Made by a program: the position numbers and the translations under genes. 64,000 nucleotides of DNA, from NCBI GenBank assembly GCA_005405945.1, contig BJHW01000001.1, forward strand, positions 8,122,001 to 8,186,000, read 5' to 3'. Numbering within the stretch: position 1 is the stretch's first letter; every line of letters starts with the position of its first letter. This document shows, one piece after another, positions 1 through 8,644 of the stretch. The notes below the pieces were generated by a model. It was not told the origin of the DNA. It saw nothing but the letters and a program-made list of their open reading frames with translations, and did not search any database. The stretch is from Streptomyces violaceusniger (GTDB lineage Bacteria > Actinomycetota > Actinomycetes > Streptomycetales > Streptomycetaceae).

Positions 1-2
1 AC

Positions 3-1316
3 GACCTGGACACCCCGGTCTGGGCCGCGGCCACCGAAGCCTGGCAGGACGTGCTGCGCATCGGCGAGAAGAGCGGCTACCGCAACGCCCAGGCGTCGGT
101 GCTCGCGCCGACCGGCACCATCGGCCTGATGATGGACTGCGACACCACGGGCGTCGAGCCGGACCTGGCCCTGGTCAAGTTCAAGAAGCTGGTCGGCGGC
201 GGCTCTATGCAGATCGTGAACAACACGGTCCCCAAGGCGCTCAAGCGGCTCGGCTACCAGCAGGAGCAGATCGAGGCGATCGTCGCCCACATCGCCGAGC
301 ACGGCAATGTGATCGACGCGCCGGGGCTGAAGCCCGAGCACTACGAGGTCTTCGACTGCGCGATGGGCGAGCGTTCCATCTCGCCCATGGGCCATGTGCG
401 GATGATGGCGGCCGCCCAGCCGTTCCTGTCCGGCGCGATCTCCAAGACGGTCAACATGCCGGAGTCGGCCACCGTCGAGGAGATCGAGGAGATCTACTTC
501 GAGGGCTGGAAGCTCGGTATCAAGGCGCTGGCGATCTACCGCGACAACTGCAAGGTCGGCCAGCCGCTCTCCGCCAAGAAGAAGGAGGAGAAGGAGCAGG
601 CCGAGCCCGAGGTCGAGAAGATCGTCGAGTACCGCCCGGTCCGCAGGCGCCTCCCCAAGGGCCGTCCCGGCATCACCACCTCCTTCACGGTGGGCGGTGC
701 CGAGGGCTACATGACCGCCAATTCCTACCCGGACGACGGTCTCGGTGAGGTCTTCCTGAAGATGTCCAAGCAGGGCTCGACCCTGGCGGGCATGATGGAC
801 GCCTTCTCGATCGCCGTGTCGGTCGGCCTGCAGTACGGCGTGCCGCTGGAGACCTACGTCTCGAAGTTCACCAACATGCGCTTCGAGCCGGCCGGTATGA
901 CGGACGACCCGGACGTGCGGATGGCGCAGTCGATCGTCGACTACATCTTCCGCCGGCTGGCGCTGGACTTCCTGCCTTTCGAGACCCGCTCGGCGCTCGG
1001 TATCCACTCCGCCGAGGAGCGCCAGCGCCACCTGGAGACCGGGTCCTACGAGGCCGCCGATGACGAGGTGGACGTCGAGGGCCTGGCCCAGTCGGCGCCG
1101 CGTCATGTGGCTGCCCCGAAGGGCAGTGGGTCGTCGTCGCCGTCGCGGACCGGGTCCGAGTCGGCGAAGGAGGCCCACAGCTCCACCGAACTGGTCGAGA
1201 TCCAGCTGGGACTGAACGCGGACGCGCCGCTCTGCTTCTCCTGCGGCACCAAGATGCGCCGTGCGGGCAGCTGCTACCTGTGCGAGGGCTGCGGTTCGAC
1301 GAGCGGCTGCAGCTGA
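3..1316 (+). CDS. nrdJ: Vitamin B12-dependent (class II) ribonucleotide reductase, C-terminal part
   Basis: The frame is open from the left edge, so the true start lies outside the window; about 437 residues remain. Class II enzymes reduce ribonucleotides to deoxyribonucleotides with adenosylcobalamin as radical source. The visible part has the end of the catalytic barrel (motif near APTGTIGLMMDCDTTG), a charged Lys/Glu linker around residues 180-195, a TSCPD-type domain (GGAEGYMTANSYPDDGLGEVF), and a Cys-rich tail (CFSCGTKM, then CYLCEGCG) that is probably the redox tail which re-reduces the active site. The match to actinobacterial NrdJ is strong over the whole length. A hairpin follows the stop, consistent with the end of the nrdR-nrdJ unit known in Streptomyces; nrdR itself would lie upstream and is not visible. 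Confidence 0.96.
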   Translation, partial: DLDTPVWAAATEAWQDVLRIGEKSGYRNAQASVLAPTGTIGLMMDCDTTGVEPDLALVKFKKLVGGGSMQIVNNTVPKALKRLGYQQEQIEAIVAHIAEHGNVIDAPGLKPEHYEVFDCAMGERSISPMGHVRMMAAAQPFLSGAISKTVNMPESATVEEIEEIYFEGWKLGIKALAIYRDNCKVGQPLSAKKKEEKEQAEPEVEKIVEYRPVRRRLPKGRPGITTSFTVGGAEGYMTANSYPDDGLGEVFLKMSKQGSTLAGMMDAFSIAVSVGLQYGVPLETYVSKFTNMRFEPAGMTDDPDVRMAQSIVDYIFRRLALDFLPFETRSALGIHSAEERQRHLETGSYEAADDEVDVEGLAQSAPRHVAAPKGSGSSSPSRTGSESAKEAHSSTELVEIQLGLNADAPLCFSCGTKMRRAGSCYLCEGCGSTSGCS

Positions 1317-1358
1317 TCGTGAGCCTTTACGGATGACATCCGAGTGGATGACGTCCGA

Positions 1359-1392
1359 GGCGGGGCGCGGGCCTGCGGGTCCGCGCCCCGCC
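1359..1392 (+). terminator. Stem-loop after nrdJ
   Basis: A perfect 12-bp GC stem (arms 1359-1370 and 1381-1392) with a 10-nt loop lies 43 bases past the nrdJ stop, without a T tract, as is common in Streptomyces. Just before it, a near-identical 13-mer (GATGACRTCCGAG) occurs twice, at 1333 and 1348. Confidence 0.6.
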
Positions 1393-1471
1393 GCCGTACG
1401 GCGCGATGGCCAACCGGGGGCGGACTCTCCGGTATGTGATGAGGGCCACCGTACGGCCGTAGGATGGCGCG

Positions 1472-2076
1472 GTGCTGGTCAAGTGGATTCGCTGCACCGT
1501 GGTGGACCGCCCGGGTTTCGAGCGGGGGCAGCGGAAGTGGGCGGGGTTGCCCGGCGAACCGGGATTCCGGGGCAGGGCGGTGGCTGGAGCCGGGGGCGGC
1601 CGAATGTGGCGCATGTCTTCTCGTTCTGGGAGAGCCGGGCGTTCTACGACTCCTTCATGGCGCGCTCCCACGACCGGCTGGCGGCCTCGCAGTCGGGCAC
1701 GTACCGGGATATGCAAGTCCGGCTGTTCGAGCACCGATTCGATGTGAAGGTCGGCTTCGAGCCCCGGTTCTCCGACGCGGACGTGGTGCGCGTCGCTCAC
1801 TGCCGGGTGCGCCCCGACCGGGTGGATCACTTCACGCTGGTGCAGGAGAAGGTGTGGAATCCGGCGATGGCCGGGTCGCCCGGAATGCTGCGGGGGGTGT
1901 TCGGGGAGGCGCCGGGGAACGAGTTCCTGGTGTTGTCGATGTGGGACTCGGCGGCCGAGCACGGGAAGTACCGCGTGGAGCGGGTCGAGCGGCTCGGCCT
2001 GCGCGCGCAGACGGAAGCCGATGTGGCGGCGATCGCCGGCGATGTCGTACAGGTCGAATCCGCCTGGACGGTGTGA
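1472..2076 (+). CDS. DUF4937 (YdbC-like) domain protein, frameshifted
   Basis: A conserved actinobacterial protein of about 201 residues whose function I do not know; the family is a small dimeric alpha/beta-barrel-like protein. The GTG start at 1472 gives MLVKWIRCTVVDR and follows AGGATGG at a usable distance. The reading frame breaks in the G run at 1569-1572. From there the continuation (GQGGGWSRGRPNVAHVFSFW onward) lies in another frame and runs to the TGA at 2076. Adding one base restores a continuous family-like protein that includes VWNPAMAGSPGM and ends ESAWTV. This fits a one-base undercall better than decay, because the downstream half keeps good coding structure. It lies directly behind nrdJ, in the same direction. 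Confidence 0.8.
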
Positions 2077-2111
2077 GGCGGAGCCCTCTGCCGGTCAAGG
2101 GGCGGTCCCGA

Positions 2112-2738
2112 TCAGCGACGGGCGGGGAGATACGCCCCGGCCCGGACCGCGGCGGTGACGGCGGCCGCCGTCTGGTCGGCGAGCGGGATGTCGATGGGCT
2201 CGCGGGTGATGAGCGCCCGGAAGAACAAGGGCGCGGAGACGGCGCGTACGACCGCCGCGGCGTCGGTGCCGGAGGGGGCCTCACCTCGGTCGACGGCCCT
2301 CCGCACCACGGGTTCGCAGCGCGCGAAGCGCTCGGTGTAGAAGTCGCGCAGCGCCTGCGCCGCGCGCTCGGACTGGAACGCGGCCGCGATGAAGGCGGTC
2401 GGCGCGGCGGCGGTCGGCGCGCTGCCGAAGGTCTCGGTCACCTCGCGGGCGAGGGCGCGTAGATCGCCCTCCAGACTTCCGGTGTCGGGCGGCGTCCAGG
2501 CGTCCTCTCCCGCCAGGTCCAGCGCGTCCGCCACGAGCCCCTCGACGCTGCCCCAGCGCCGGTAGACGGTCGTCTTGTGGACGCCTGAGCGCTCGGCGAC
2601 GTACTCCACGGTCAGACCGGGGTAGCCGTGCTCGGCGAGGCCGGTGAGCACGGCGTCGCGCACCGCCGAGCGGGTACGCGCGGTGCGCCCGCCGGGGCGG
2701 ACGGTGCCCGGTGTCGGGGCGGCGCTCTCTGTGGACAA
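2112..2738 (-). CDS. TetR-family transcriptional regulator
   Basis: About 208 residues. The N-terminal helix-turn-helix sits near residues 43-62 (VAERSGVHKTTVYRRW), followed by an all-helical ligand-binding domain. I chose the TTG at 2738 because GGAG lies 8 bases upstream and the upstream TTG at 2792 would put an operator inside the coding region. The gene is divergent from an ABC-F gene, and two copies of the palindrome CAACTNCAGTTG lie between them, so it probably represses itself and the ABC-F gene and is released by a ligand. The ligand is unknown; an antibiotic acting on the ribosome is one guess from the ABC-F partner. The start codon overlaps a DnaA-box-like 9-mer, which I regard as chance. 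Confidence 0.88.
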   Translation of the reverse strand: MSTESAAPTPGTVRPGGRTARTRSAVRDAVLTGLAEHGYPGLTVEYVAERSGVHKTTVYRRWGSVEGLVADALDLAGEDAWTPPDTGSLEGDLRALAREVTETFGSAPTAAAPTAFIAAAFQSERAAQALRDFYTERFARCEPVVRRAVDRGEAPSGTDAAAVVRAVSAPLFFRALITREPIDIPLADQTAAAVTAAVRAGAYLPARR

Positions 2739-2741
2739 GTG

Positions 2742-2753
2742 CAACTCCAGTTG
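2742..2753. promoter_or_regulatory. TetR operator copy 1
   Basis: Perfect arms CAACT and AGTTG around CC. It lies over the ribosome-binding region of the tetR gene. An almost identical palindrome lies 48 bases away, and the flanks (GTGTT on the right) are shared as well. Confidence 0.7.
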
Positions 2754-2789
2754 TGTTAGTGGGTTCGCTGTGCCATGCTGAGGGTAATG

Positions 2790-2801
2790 CAACTTCAGTT
2801 G
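2790..2801. promoter_or_regulatory. TetR operator copy 2
   Basis: CAACTTCAGTTG, the second copy of the palindrome, about 50 bases before the ABC-F start. Shared flanking bases (TGCAACT...AGTTGTGTT) extend the match with copy 1 beyond the arms, supporting a specific site for the divergent TetR regulator. Confidence 0.7.
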
Positions 2802-2852
2802 TGTTTGTAGTGTGCGGTCCGGACGGCCGCTCGCGTGCTCGGAGGTGCGCCC

Positions 2853-4498
2853 TTGCCCACTCAGATCTCGTTGCGAGGCGTCACGCTGTCCCGGGGCGAC
2901 CGGCTGCTGCTCGACGACGTGTCCCTCGCGGTGCGGCCGGAGGAGCGGATCGGCATCGTGGGGGAGAACGGGGCCGGTAAGTCCACGCTGCTGCGGCTGC
3001 TGGCCGGGCGCGAGTCACCGGACGACGGCGCCGTGGTGACGGTGGCCGACGGCGGTGTCGGCCACCTCGGCCAGACCCCCGAGCTGCCGCCGGACCACAC
3101 GGTGCGCGACGCGGTGGACGCCGCCCTCGCCGAGGTGCGCGCCATGGAGCGCGGGCTGCGCGAGCTGGAGGCGGATCTCGGTGGCGGCGCCCCCGACGTG
3201 CTCGCCGCGTACGGCGATCTGCTCACCGCGTTCGAGGCCCGCGGCGGCTATGAGGCGGATGCCCGGGTGGAGAAGGCCCTGAACGGCCTGGGGCTCGGCG
3301 GCATCGGGTACGAGCGGCGGCTCGGCAGTCTGTCGGGCGGTGAGCAGGCCCGGCTCGGGCTCGCCTGTCTGATCGCGGCCGCCCCCGAGGTGATGCTGCT
3401 GGACGAGCCGACGAACCACCTCGACGGCGCGGCGCTCGGCTGGCTGGAGGAGGCGCTGCGGGCGCATCCGGGGACCATCCTCGCGGTCTCCCACGACCGG
3501 GTCTTCCTGGAGCGGGTGGCGACCGCGATCGTCGAGGTGGACGCCGACCGGCGCACCCTGGTGCGGTACGGCGGGGGGTACGGCGGATTCGTCGCCGGGC
3601 AGACCGCCGCGCGCCGCCGCTGGGAGCAGGCGTACGAGGAGTGGTGCGCGGAGACGGCCGCGCTCGCCGAGGCCGCCACCACCGTCGCCCGGCGGGTCGC
3701 CCCGGGCCGCGGCATGAAAGACGGCAACAAGATGGCCTACGACCGGGACCGGGGACGTGTGCAGTCCTCGGTGTCCAGCAGGGTGCGGAACGCGCGGGAG
3801 AGGCTGCGAAGACTCCAGGAGGACCCGGTGCCGCGCCCTCCGGAGCCGCTGCGGTTCTCGGCGCTCCCCGCCGCGGGCACGGCGGACGGTCTGCTCGTCG
3901 ACCTCCACGATGTCCGCGTGGGGAGCGGCTGGCGGTCGACCGGCTCACGGTGGTGGCCGGAGACAGACTGCTCGTCCACGGTGCCAATGGCGCGGGCAAA
4001 TCCACGCTGCTGCGGGTCATGGCCGGGGTGGAGAAACCGGAGGCCGGCCGGGTGGTCCGTCGGGGCAGGATCGGCTACCTCGCCCAGGAGATACCGGTTG
4101 CCCGGCCCCGGGAGCGGCTGCTCTCGGCCTTCGGCCGGGGGCTGCCGGGGACACCGGAGGAGCAGGCCGACCTGCTGCTGTCGTACGGGCTGTTCCGCCC
4201 GGATGCCCTCCACGTCCCGGTGGGGTCGCTCTCCGCGGGCCAGCGCCGCCGGCTGGCGCTCGCCCGGCTGCTGGCCCGCCCCGCCGATCTGCTGCTGCTC
4301 GACGAGCCGACCAACCATCTCGCCCTCGGCCTGGTGGAGGAGCTGGAGGAGGCGCTGGCCCAGTGGACCGGGGCGCTGGTGGTGGTCTCGCACGACCGGC
4401 TGCTGCGCAGCCGCTTCACCGGGCGGCGCCGCGAGATACGAGGAGGCCGGCCCATGGCCGAGGAGGGGAGCGAGGCGCCGGCCACGGCCTCGATCTAG
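2853..4498 (+). CDS. ABC-F family ATPase (ribosome-protection or translation-factor type), frameshifted
   Basis: Twin ABC ATPase domains without membrane segments, about 548 residues after repair. Domain 1 has Walker A GENGAGKST (about 37-45), signature LSGGEQ (about 161) and Walker B LLDEPTNHLD (about 180-190). A charged interdomain linker follows. Domain 2 has GANGAGKST, SLSAGQRRRLAL and LLLDEPTNHL. ABC-F proteins bind the ribosomal E site; some rescue stalled ribosomes and others give resistance to ribosome-targeting antibiotics. The frame breaks in the run at 3918-3924 and one added base joins the halves. The TTG at 2853 follows GGAGG at good spacing. Control by the divergent TetR is likely. 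Whether it is a resistance factor cannot be told from sequence. Confidence 0.87.
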
Positions 4499-4507
4499 GG
4501 TGGCGCC

Positions 4508-5167
4508 ATGGCACGACCCCGGCGCATCGTCCTCCTACGGCACGGAGAATCGGAGGGGAATGCCGATGACTCGGTGTACGAAAGGGTGCCCGACCATGCC
4601 CTGAGGCTGACTGAGACCGGGCGCCGGCAGGCGGAGGAGGCGGGCGAGCGGCTGCGCGCCACCTTCGGCGACGAGCGCGTGTCGATCTATGTGTCGCCGT
4701 ACCGCCGCACCCACCAGACCCTGAAACTGCTCGATCTCGACCCCTCCCGCACCCGGGTCAGGGAGGAGCCGCGGCTGCGGGAGCAGGACTGGGGGAACTG
4801 GCAGGACCGCGAGGACGTGCGAAAACAGATGGCGTACCGCGACGCCTACGGGCACTTCTTCTACCGGTTCGCGCAGGGTGAGTCGGGCGCCGATGTCTAT
4901 GACCGGGTGGACGCCTTCCTGGAGAGCCTGTGGCGCAGCTTCGAGGACCCGGCCCATCCGCCGAACGTCCTGCTGGTGACCCATGGGCTGACCATGCGGC
5001 TGTTCTGCATGCGGTGGCTGCATTGGAGCGTCGCCGAATTCGAGTCGCTGTCGAACCCCGGCAACGGTGAGATGCGGACCCTGCTGCTCGGCTCCGACGG
5101 GCGTTACCACCTCGACCGGCCCTTCGAGCGCTGGTGCACCCCCAAGTCCTACGGCCACACCGGTTAG
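4508..5167 (+). CDS. Histidine phosphatase family protein (phosphoglycerate mutase-like)
   Basis: 219 residues. The RHGE motif with the catalytic His is at residues 11-14 (His12), and the second His lies in LLVTHG (His159). Members transfer phosphate through a phospho-His; substrates range from phosphoglycerate to phosphoproteins and cannot be read from sequence. The insertion between the motifs (YRFAQGESGADVYDRV) is typical of the broad-specificity subgroup rather than glycolytic mutase. It starts 9 bases after the ABC-F stop, and the ADP-ribosylglycohydrolase gene begins 11 bases after its stop, so the three genes are probably cotranscribed. Confidence 0.9.
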   Translation: MARPRRIVLLRHGESEGNADDSVYERVPDHALRLTETGRRQAEEAGERLRATFGDERVSIYVSPYRRTHQTLKLLDLDPSRTRVREEPRLREQDWGNWQDREDVRKQMAYRDAYGHFFYRFAQGESGADVYDRVDAFLESLWRSFEDPAHPPNVLLVTHGLTMRLFCMRWLHWSVAEFESLSNPGNGEMRTLLLGSDGRYHLDRPFERWCTPKSYGHTG

Positions 5168-5178
5168 AGTGCGCAGCG

Positions 5179-6072
5179 ATGACCGCTGACCGTTTCCACC
5201 GGGCTCTGCGGAGCCTGCGCGGGCTGGCCGTGGGCGACGCCCTCGGCTCCCAGTTCTTCGTCCCCGCCAACCATCCCTACCTCAAGCGTCGCGAGCTGCC
5301 GTCCACCCCCTGGCAGTGGACCGACGACACCGAGATGGCCTGTTCGATCCTGGCCGTCCTGGTGACTCACGGCCGGATCGACCAGGACGATCTCGCCCGG
5401 TCCTTCGCCGACCACCATGATTTCGACCGGGGCTACGGCCCCGCCGTGAACCGGATGCTCCGCCTGATCAGGGAGGGTGGCGACTGGCGCGACCTGGCCG
5501 CCGGGCTGTTCCAGGGGCAGGGGTCGTGGGGCAACGGCGCCGCCATGCGGATCGCGCCGCTGGGTGCCTGGTACGCGGGCGATGTGGAGCAGGCCACGCA
5601 TCAGGCGGAGATCTCGGCGTACACCACGCATCAGCACCGCGAGGCGGTGGCGGGAGCCATGGCGGTGGCCGCGGCCGCGGCGCTGGTGGCCGATCCGGCG
5701 GGTCACGGTGGGCCCGGGGAACTGCTGGACCGGGTGGTCGAGGTGGTGCCGCGCAGTGCCGTCCAGGCGGGGCTGCGCCGCGCCCGTGACATGCTCGACT
5801 ACGCGGACGCCGGGACCGTCGCCGCGGTGCTCGGCTGCGGCCGCCGCACCAGCGCCCATGACACCGTGCCGTTCGCCCTGTGGGCGGCCGCCCGCCACCT
5901 GGGCTCCTTCGAGGAGGCGTTCTGGAGGACGGCCTCGGCCGGCGGCGACGTGGACACCACCTGCGCCATCGTCGGGGGAGTGGTCGCGTCCGAGGCCGCC
6001 GGTGCGCCGCCCGCCGACTGGCTGGACCGCACCGAGGCGCTGCCGGAGTGGGTCCCGGCGGGCGCCGGCTGA
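5179..6072 (+). CDS. ADP-ribosylglycohydrolase (DraG/ARH-like) family protein
   Basis: 297 residues. DraG-type enzymes remove ADP-ribose from proteins or small molecules using a two-metal centre. The metal ligands are visible as WTDDTE (about residues 47-52) and the C-terminal GGDVDTT (about 254-260); the middle has the family GSWGNGAAMRI stretch. The start at 5179 is the ATG just after the preceding stop. It may reverse a regulatory ADP-ribosylation, but no ADP-ribosyltransferase gene is visible nearby. The long open frame on the opposite strand here is a high-GC shadow. Confidence 0.92.
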   Translation: MTADRFHRALRSLRGLAVGDALGSQFFVPANHPYLKRRELPSTPWQWTDDTEMACSILAVLVTHGRIDQDDLARSFADHHDFDRGYGPAVNRMLRLIREGGDWRDLAAGLFQGQGSWGNGAAMRIAPLGAWYAGDVEQATHQAEISAYTTHQHREAVAGAMAVAAAAALVADPAGHGGPGELLDRVVEVVPRSAVQAGLRRARDMLDYADAGTVAAVLGCGRRTSAHDTVPFALWAAARHLGSFEEAFWRTASAGGDVDTTCAIVGGVVASEAAGAPPADWLDRTEALPEWVPAGAG

Positions 6073-6264
6073 CCCTTTCGCGTGGGCGTGATGCGGTGCG
6101 CCGTCCGGTTTGCCCCACCCGTCGAACCCGCCGTGCGACGCGTCGTGTTGAACGGAAGCGGTCACCGGATCCACCAGGACGGCCACCGCCGGGGGCGGCC
6201 GGTGATCACCGCCGGGGATCCGGGTTCCGAACGCAGGTAAGAGCGGCGTAAGGTTGTCCTCGCC

Positions 6265-6966
6265 ATGGCCTATGAACCGCCCACCCACAGTGTCGAGCGC
6301 TCGCTCCGCGCCACGACGGGAGCCAAGATCGTCGTCGGTATCGACGAGGTCGGGCGCGGGGCATGGGCCGGTCCGGTGACGGTCTGCGCAGCGGTCACCG
6401 GTCTGCGCCGTCCGCCGACCGGGCTCACCGACTCCAAGCTGCTGAGCCCAAAGAAGCGCACGGCCCTGGCCCAGGAGTTGGACTCGTGGGTCACCGCACA
6501 CGCCCTGGGTCACTCCTCTCCCGAGGAGATCGACGACCTGGGGATGACGGCCGCCCTCCGGCTCGCCGCCACGCGTGCGCTGGACGCGCTGCCGGTCCGG
6601 CCGGACGCGGTGATCCTGGACGGGAAGTACGACTACCTCGGCGGTCCCTGGACGGTTCGTACGGTCATCAAGGGCGATCAGTCCTGTGTGTCCGTCGCCG
6701 CCGCCTCGGTGATCGCCAAGGTCCGCCGGGATGCGATGATGGCCGAACTGGGAGCCGAGCACACGGACTTCTGCTTCGGGGACAACGCCGGATATCCATC
6801 CCCCACGCACCGCGCCGCCCTGCGGGAACTGGGGCCCACGCCCCACCACCGGCTGTCCTGGGCCTATATGGACGGGCTGCCCCGCTGGCGGCACCTGAAG
6901 CGGTTCCGCAGCACATCCGAACCGGTCGGGCTGGAGGACGAAGGCCAACTCGGCTTCGACTTCTGA
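6265..6966 (+). CDS. rnhB: Ribonuclease HII
   Basis: 233 residues. It cleaves RNA in RNA-DNA hybrids and single ribonucleotides embedded in DNA. Catalytic acidic residues are visible in GIDEVGRG (Asp27, Glu28), with LTDSKLLSPKKR, AVILDGKYDYL and the KGDQ...SVAAASVIAKVRRD block following. Length is usual for the family. The ATG at 6265 gives the standard N-terminus. Confidence 0.96.
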   Translation: MAYEPPTHSVERSLRATTGAKIVVGIDEVGRGAWAGPVTVCAAVTGLRRPPTGLTDSKLLSPKKRTALAQELDSWVTAHALGHSSPEEIDDLGMTAALRLAATRALDALPVRPDAVILDGKYDYLGGPWTVRTVIKGDQSCVSVAAASVIAKVRRDAMMAELGAEHTDFCFGDNAGYPSPTHRAALRELGPTPHHRLSWAYMDGLPRWRHLKRFRSTSEPVGLEDEGQLGFDF

Positions 6967-7034
6967 GCAGACCAAGCGGTCGAAACCACCACCCGCCGAT
7001 GCGACTCGCACCGACGTTTGATAGACATCAGCCC

Positions 7035-7694
7035 ATGCCTCTCATCCCCGAGGAGCCTCAGATTCACGAGAGTGTCCCGGGTCCCCGCGCGACACCGGCC
7101 GCAGGCCGTACCGCGCCGACCCCTCGTCCTGTCCCTGGTCCCGGCCCCCGGCCCGCACCGCGGCGGCCCGGAAGCCCCGGTCCCAACCGTGGCTCCGCCG
7201 GAACCTCGTCGGCTCAGTCGCAGCGCACCACGAGCGATGCGACGAAGCCCGTGCCGACCGCCCCGGCGGCTTCGGCTGCCAAGGCCGCACCCACCGCCAC
7301 GAAGGCCACGCCCCAGATCCAGCTGATCCCCGCCACGGTGGACGGCGCCCTGGACGCGGCGGACGAGGCGGTCGACCTGCTGCTGGATTCCGGCCGAGCC
7401 CCTGGTGACATCCTGGTGCTGACCACCGGGGAGCAGCATCCGTGGGCGGCACATGAGTTGTCCTTCGGCGAGGCGTCCTACTGGGCGCAGTACGACGCCG
7501 GAGACGATGTTTTCTACGCCGCCGCGGATGCCGACCGCGTCAAGGGCCGTCCGGTCGTGGTCGTCGCCGTCAACGGCGGTGCGAACGACGCCGTGGCCCG
7601 CGCGCTGCCCGAGGCGATGGGCCGTGCCGGGACGCTGCTGATCGTCTGCGGCGATCCGAAGCGCATCAACACCCTCATCGGTCCGGGCGCCTGA
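7035..7694 (+). CDS. Conserved hypothetical protein with Pro/Ala-rich N-terminus and helicase-C-like tail
   Basis: About 219 residues from ATG 7035; an in-frame ATG at 6999 is an alternative and neither has a convincing ribosome site. The first 90 residues are Pro/Ala/Thr-rich and probably disordered. The folded second half (IQLIPATVDGALDAADEAV, then DILVLTTGEQHPWA, then VKGRPVVVVAVNGG and TLLIVCGDPKRI) resembles the C-terminal strand-helix order of UvrD-like helicases, but no Walker A domain is present. That likeness is weak and is my inference. The gene sits between rnhB and a gene of unknown function in a conserved neighbourhood. Confidence 0.75.
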   Translation: MPLIPEEPQIHESVPGPRATPAAGRTAPTPRPVPGPGPRPAPRRPGSPGPNRGSAGTSSAQSQRTTSDATKPVPTAPAASAAKAAPTATKATPQIQLIPATVDGALDAADEAVDLLLDSGRAPGDILVLTTGEQHPWAAHELSFGEASYWAQYDAGDDVFYAAADADRVKGRPVVVVAVNGGANDAVARALPEAMGRAGTLLIVCGDPKRINTLIGPGA

Positions 7695-7794
7695 GGCCGC
7701 ACGTCCCCGAACGCCCGGTGTCCGGCAGTCTCTGTCCCCCGTGGCGGAGCTGTCCGGCGCCCGGACGGCCGGTGGCCGCGCGGCCCGCGACCGG

Positions 7795-8418
7795 TCAGAC
7801 GGCGGCGGAGTGGCTCAGTGCCGTGCGCCGCCCTCCGACGTGGGGCCGCGGCAGCGCCTTGGCGTCGCCGTCGTCCTCGACGGCCACGCCCAGCTCGGCT
7901 GGCAGCGAAGCGGAGTGCGGCCGGCGGCCGCCCCGCCCTTCGCCGAGGACCCGCCATCCGTCGTGGGTCAGCGTGATGTACGCACCGCAGCGCAGGCCGT
8001 GCAGGGTGCAGGCGTCGCGCAGCCCCCACATCCAGGCGCCGTCCTCCTCCGTCCACCGGCTCTCGCCCTCGCGGCAGTAGAGCAGCACGGCGGTGCGGAT
8101 CGGTGTGCGACGCCGCAGATCGTGCGGGATCACTCGGCGCAACTGCGCCAGCAGCGCGTTCCGGAAGTCCCAGCCGTCGACGGCGGCGGCGCCGCGGCGG
8201 ACGAAGGAGGCGCTCGCCGTGAGCCGTTCGTCCGGATCGAGGACCGCGACGACTGCGGTCGAGGGCGTGGGCAGATGACGGATGTGCAGTCCGGTGACCA
8301 CCTCGCGCGGATTGCGCAGCAACGGGATTCCCGCTGCCGCCCACTCGGCGGGCTGAAGCATCCGGCCGGCTCGGGAAGCGGAATCGGCGGACGGTGGCGG
8401 AGCGAAGCCGAAGGTCAC
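7795..8418 (-). CDS. Conserved hypothetical protein
   Basis: 207 residues; I do not recognise a family. The GTG start at 8418 is supported by GGGAGG 4 bases upstream. The protein begins VTFGFAPPP, has a central part LLYCREGESRWTEEDGAWMW with one Cys, a TLTHDGWRVLGEG stretch, and a Gly/Arg-rich tail. No signal peptide or membrane segment is seen, so a cytoplasmic location is likely. It is convergent with the preceding gene and lies just downstream of recQ on the same strand, 226 bases away. Confidence 0.72.
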   Translation of the reverse strand: MTFGFAPPPSADSASRAGRMLQPAEWAAAGIPLLRNPREVVTGLHIRHLPTPSTAVVAVLDPDERLTASASFVRRGAAAVDGWDFRNALLAQLRRVIPHDLRRRTPIRTAVLLYCREGESRWTEEDGAWMWGLRDACTLHGLRCGAYITLTHDGWRVLGEGRGGRRPHSASLPAELGVAVEDDGDAKALPRPHVGGRRTALSHSAAV

Positions 8419-8644
8419 GGTCCTCCCTTCGTCTGCGCCCACGGTGCGTGCGAAGGGTCGGGCACGGGCGCGGGCCACGACACAGCCCGTCGGTACCACG
8501 GCCGGACCGGGGCGGGGGAGCTGCTGACAATTCTCGCGGTAGCGCCCCCGTGCGGCAATGCGCAGTCAGCACCCCTGACCGTTTTACCTGGGTGTGCGTT
8601 CTATATTCCTGGCCGGTTCGCGCCCCGCGCCGGCCCGGCCGCCG

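Noticed and set aside
1472..2076. Pseudogene call for the DUF4937 gene and the other broken genes
   Set aside because: A one-base repair restores family sequence on both sides in every case, and essential genes show the same fault, so a sequence error is more probable than decay.
2730..2738. TTGTCCACA-like DnaA box over the tetR start codon
   Set aside because: Single match to a 9-mer within coding sequence with no partner box; most likely chance.
5164..7011. 615-codon minus-strand frame opposite the ADP-ribosylglycohydrolase and rnhB
   Set aside because: Shadow of two well-supported genes; no motif.
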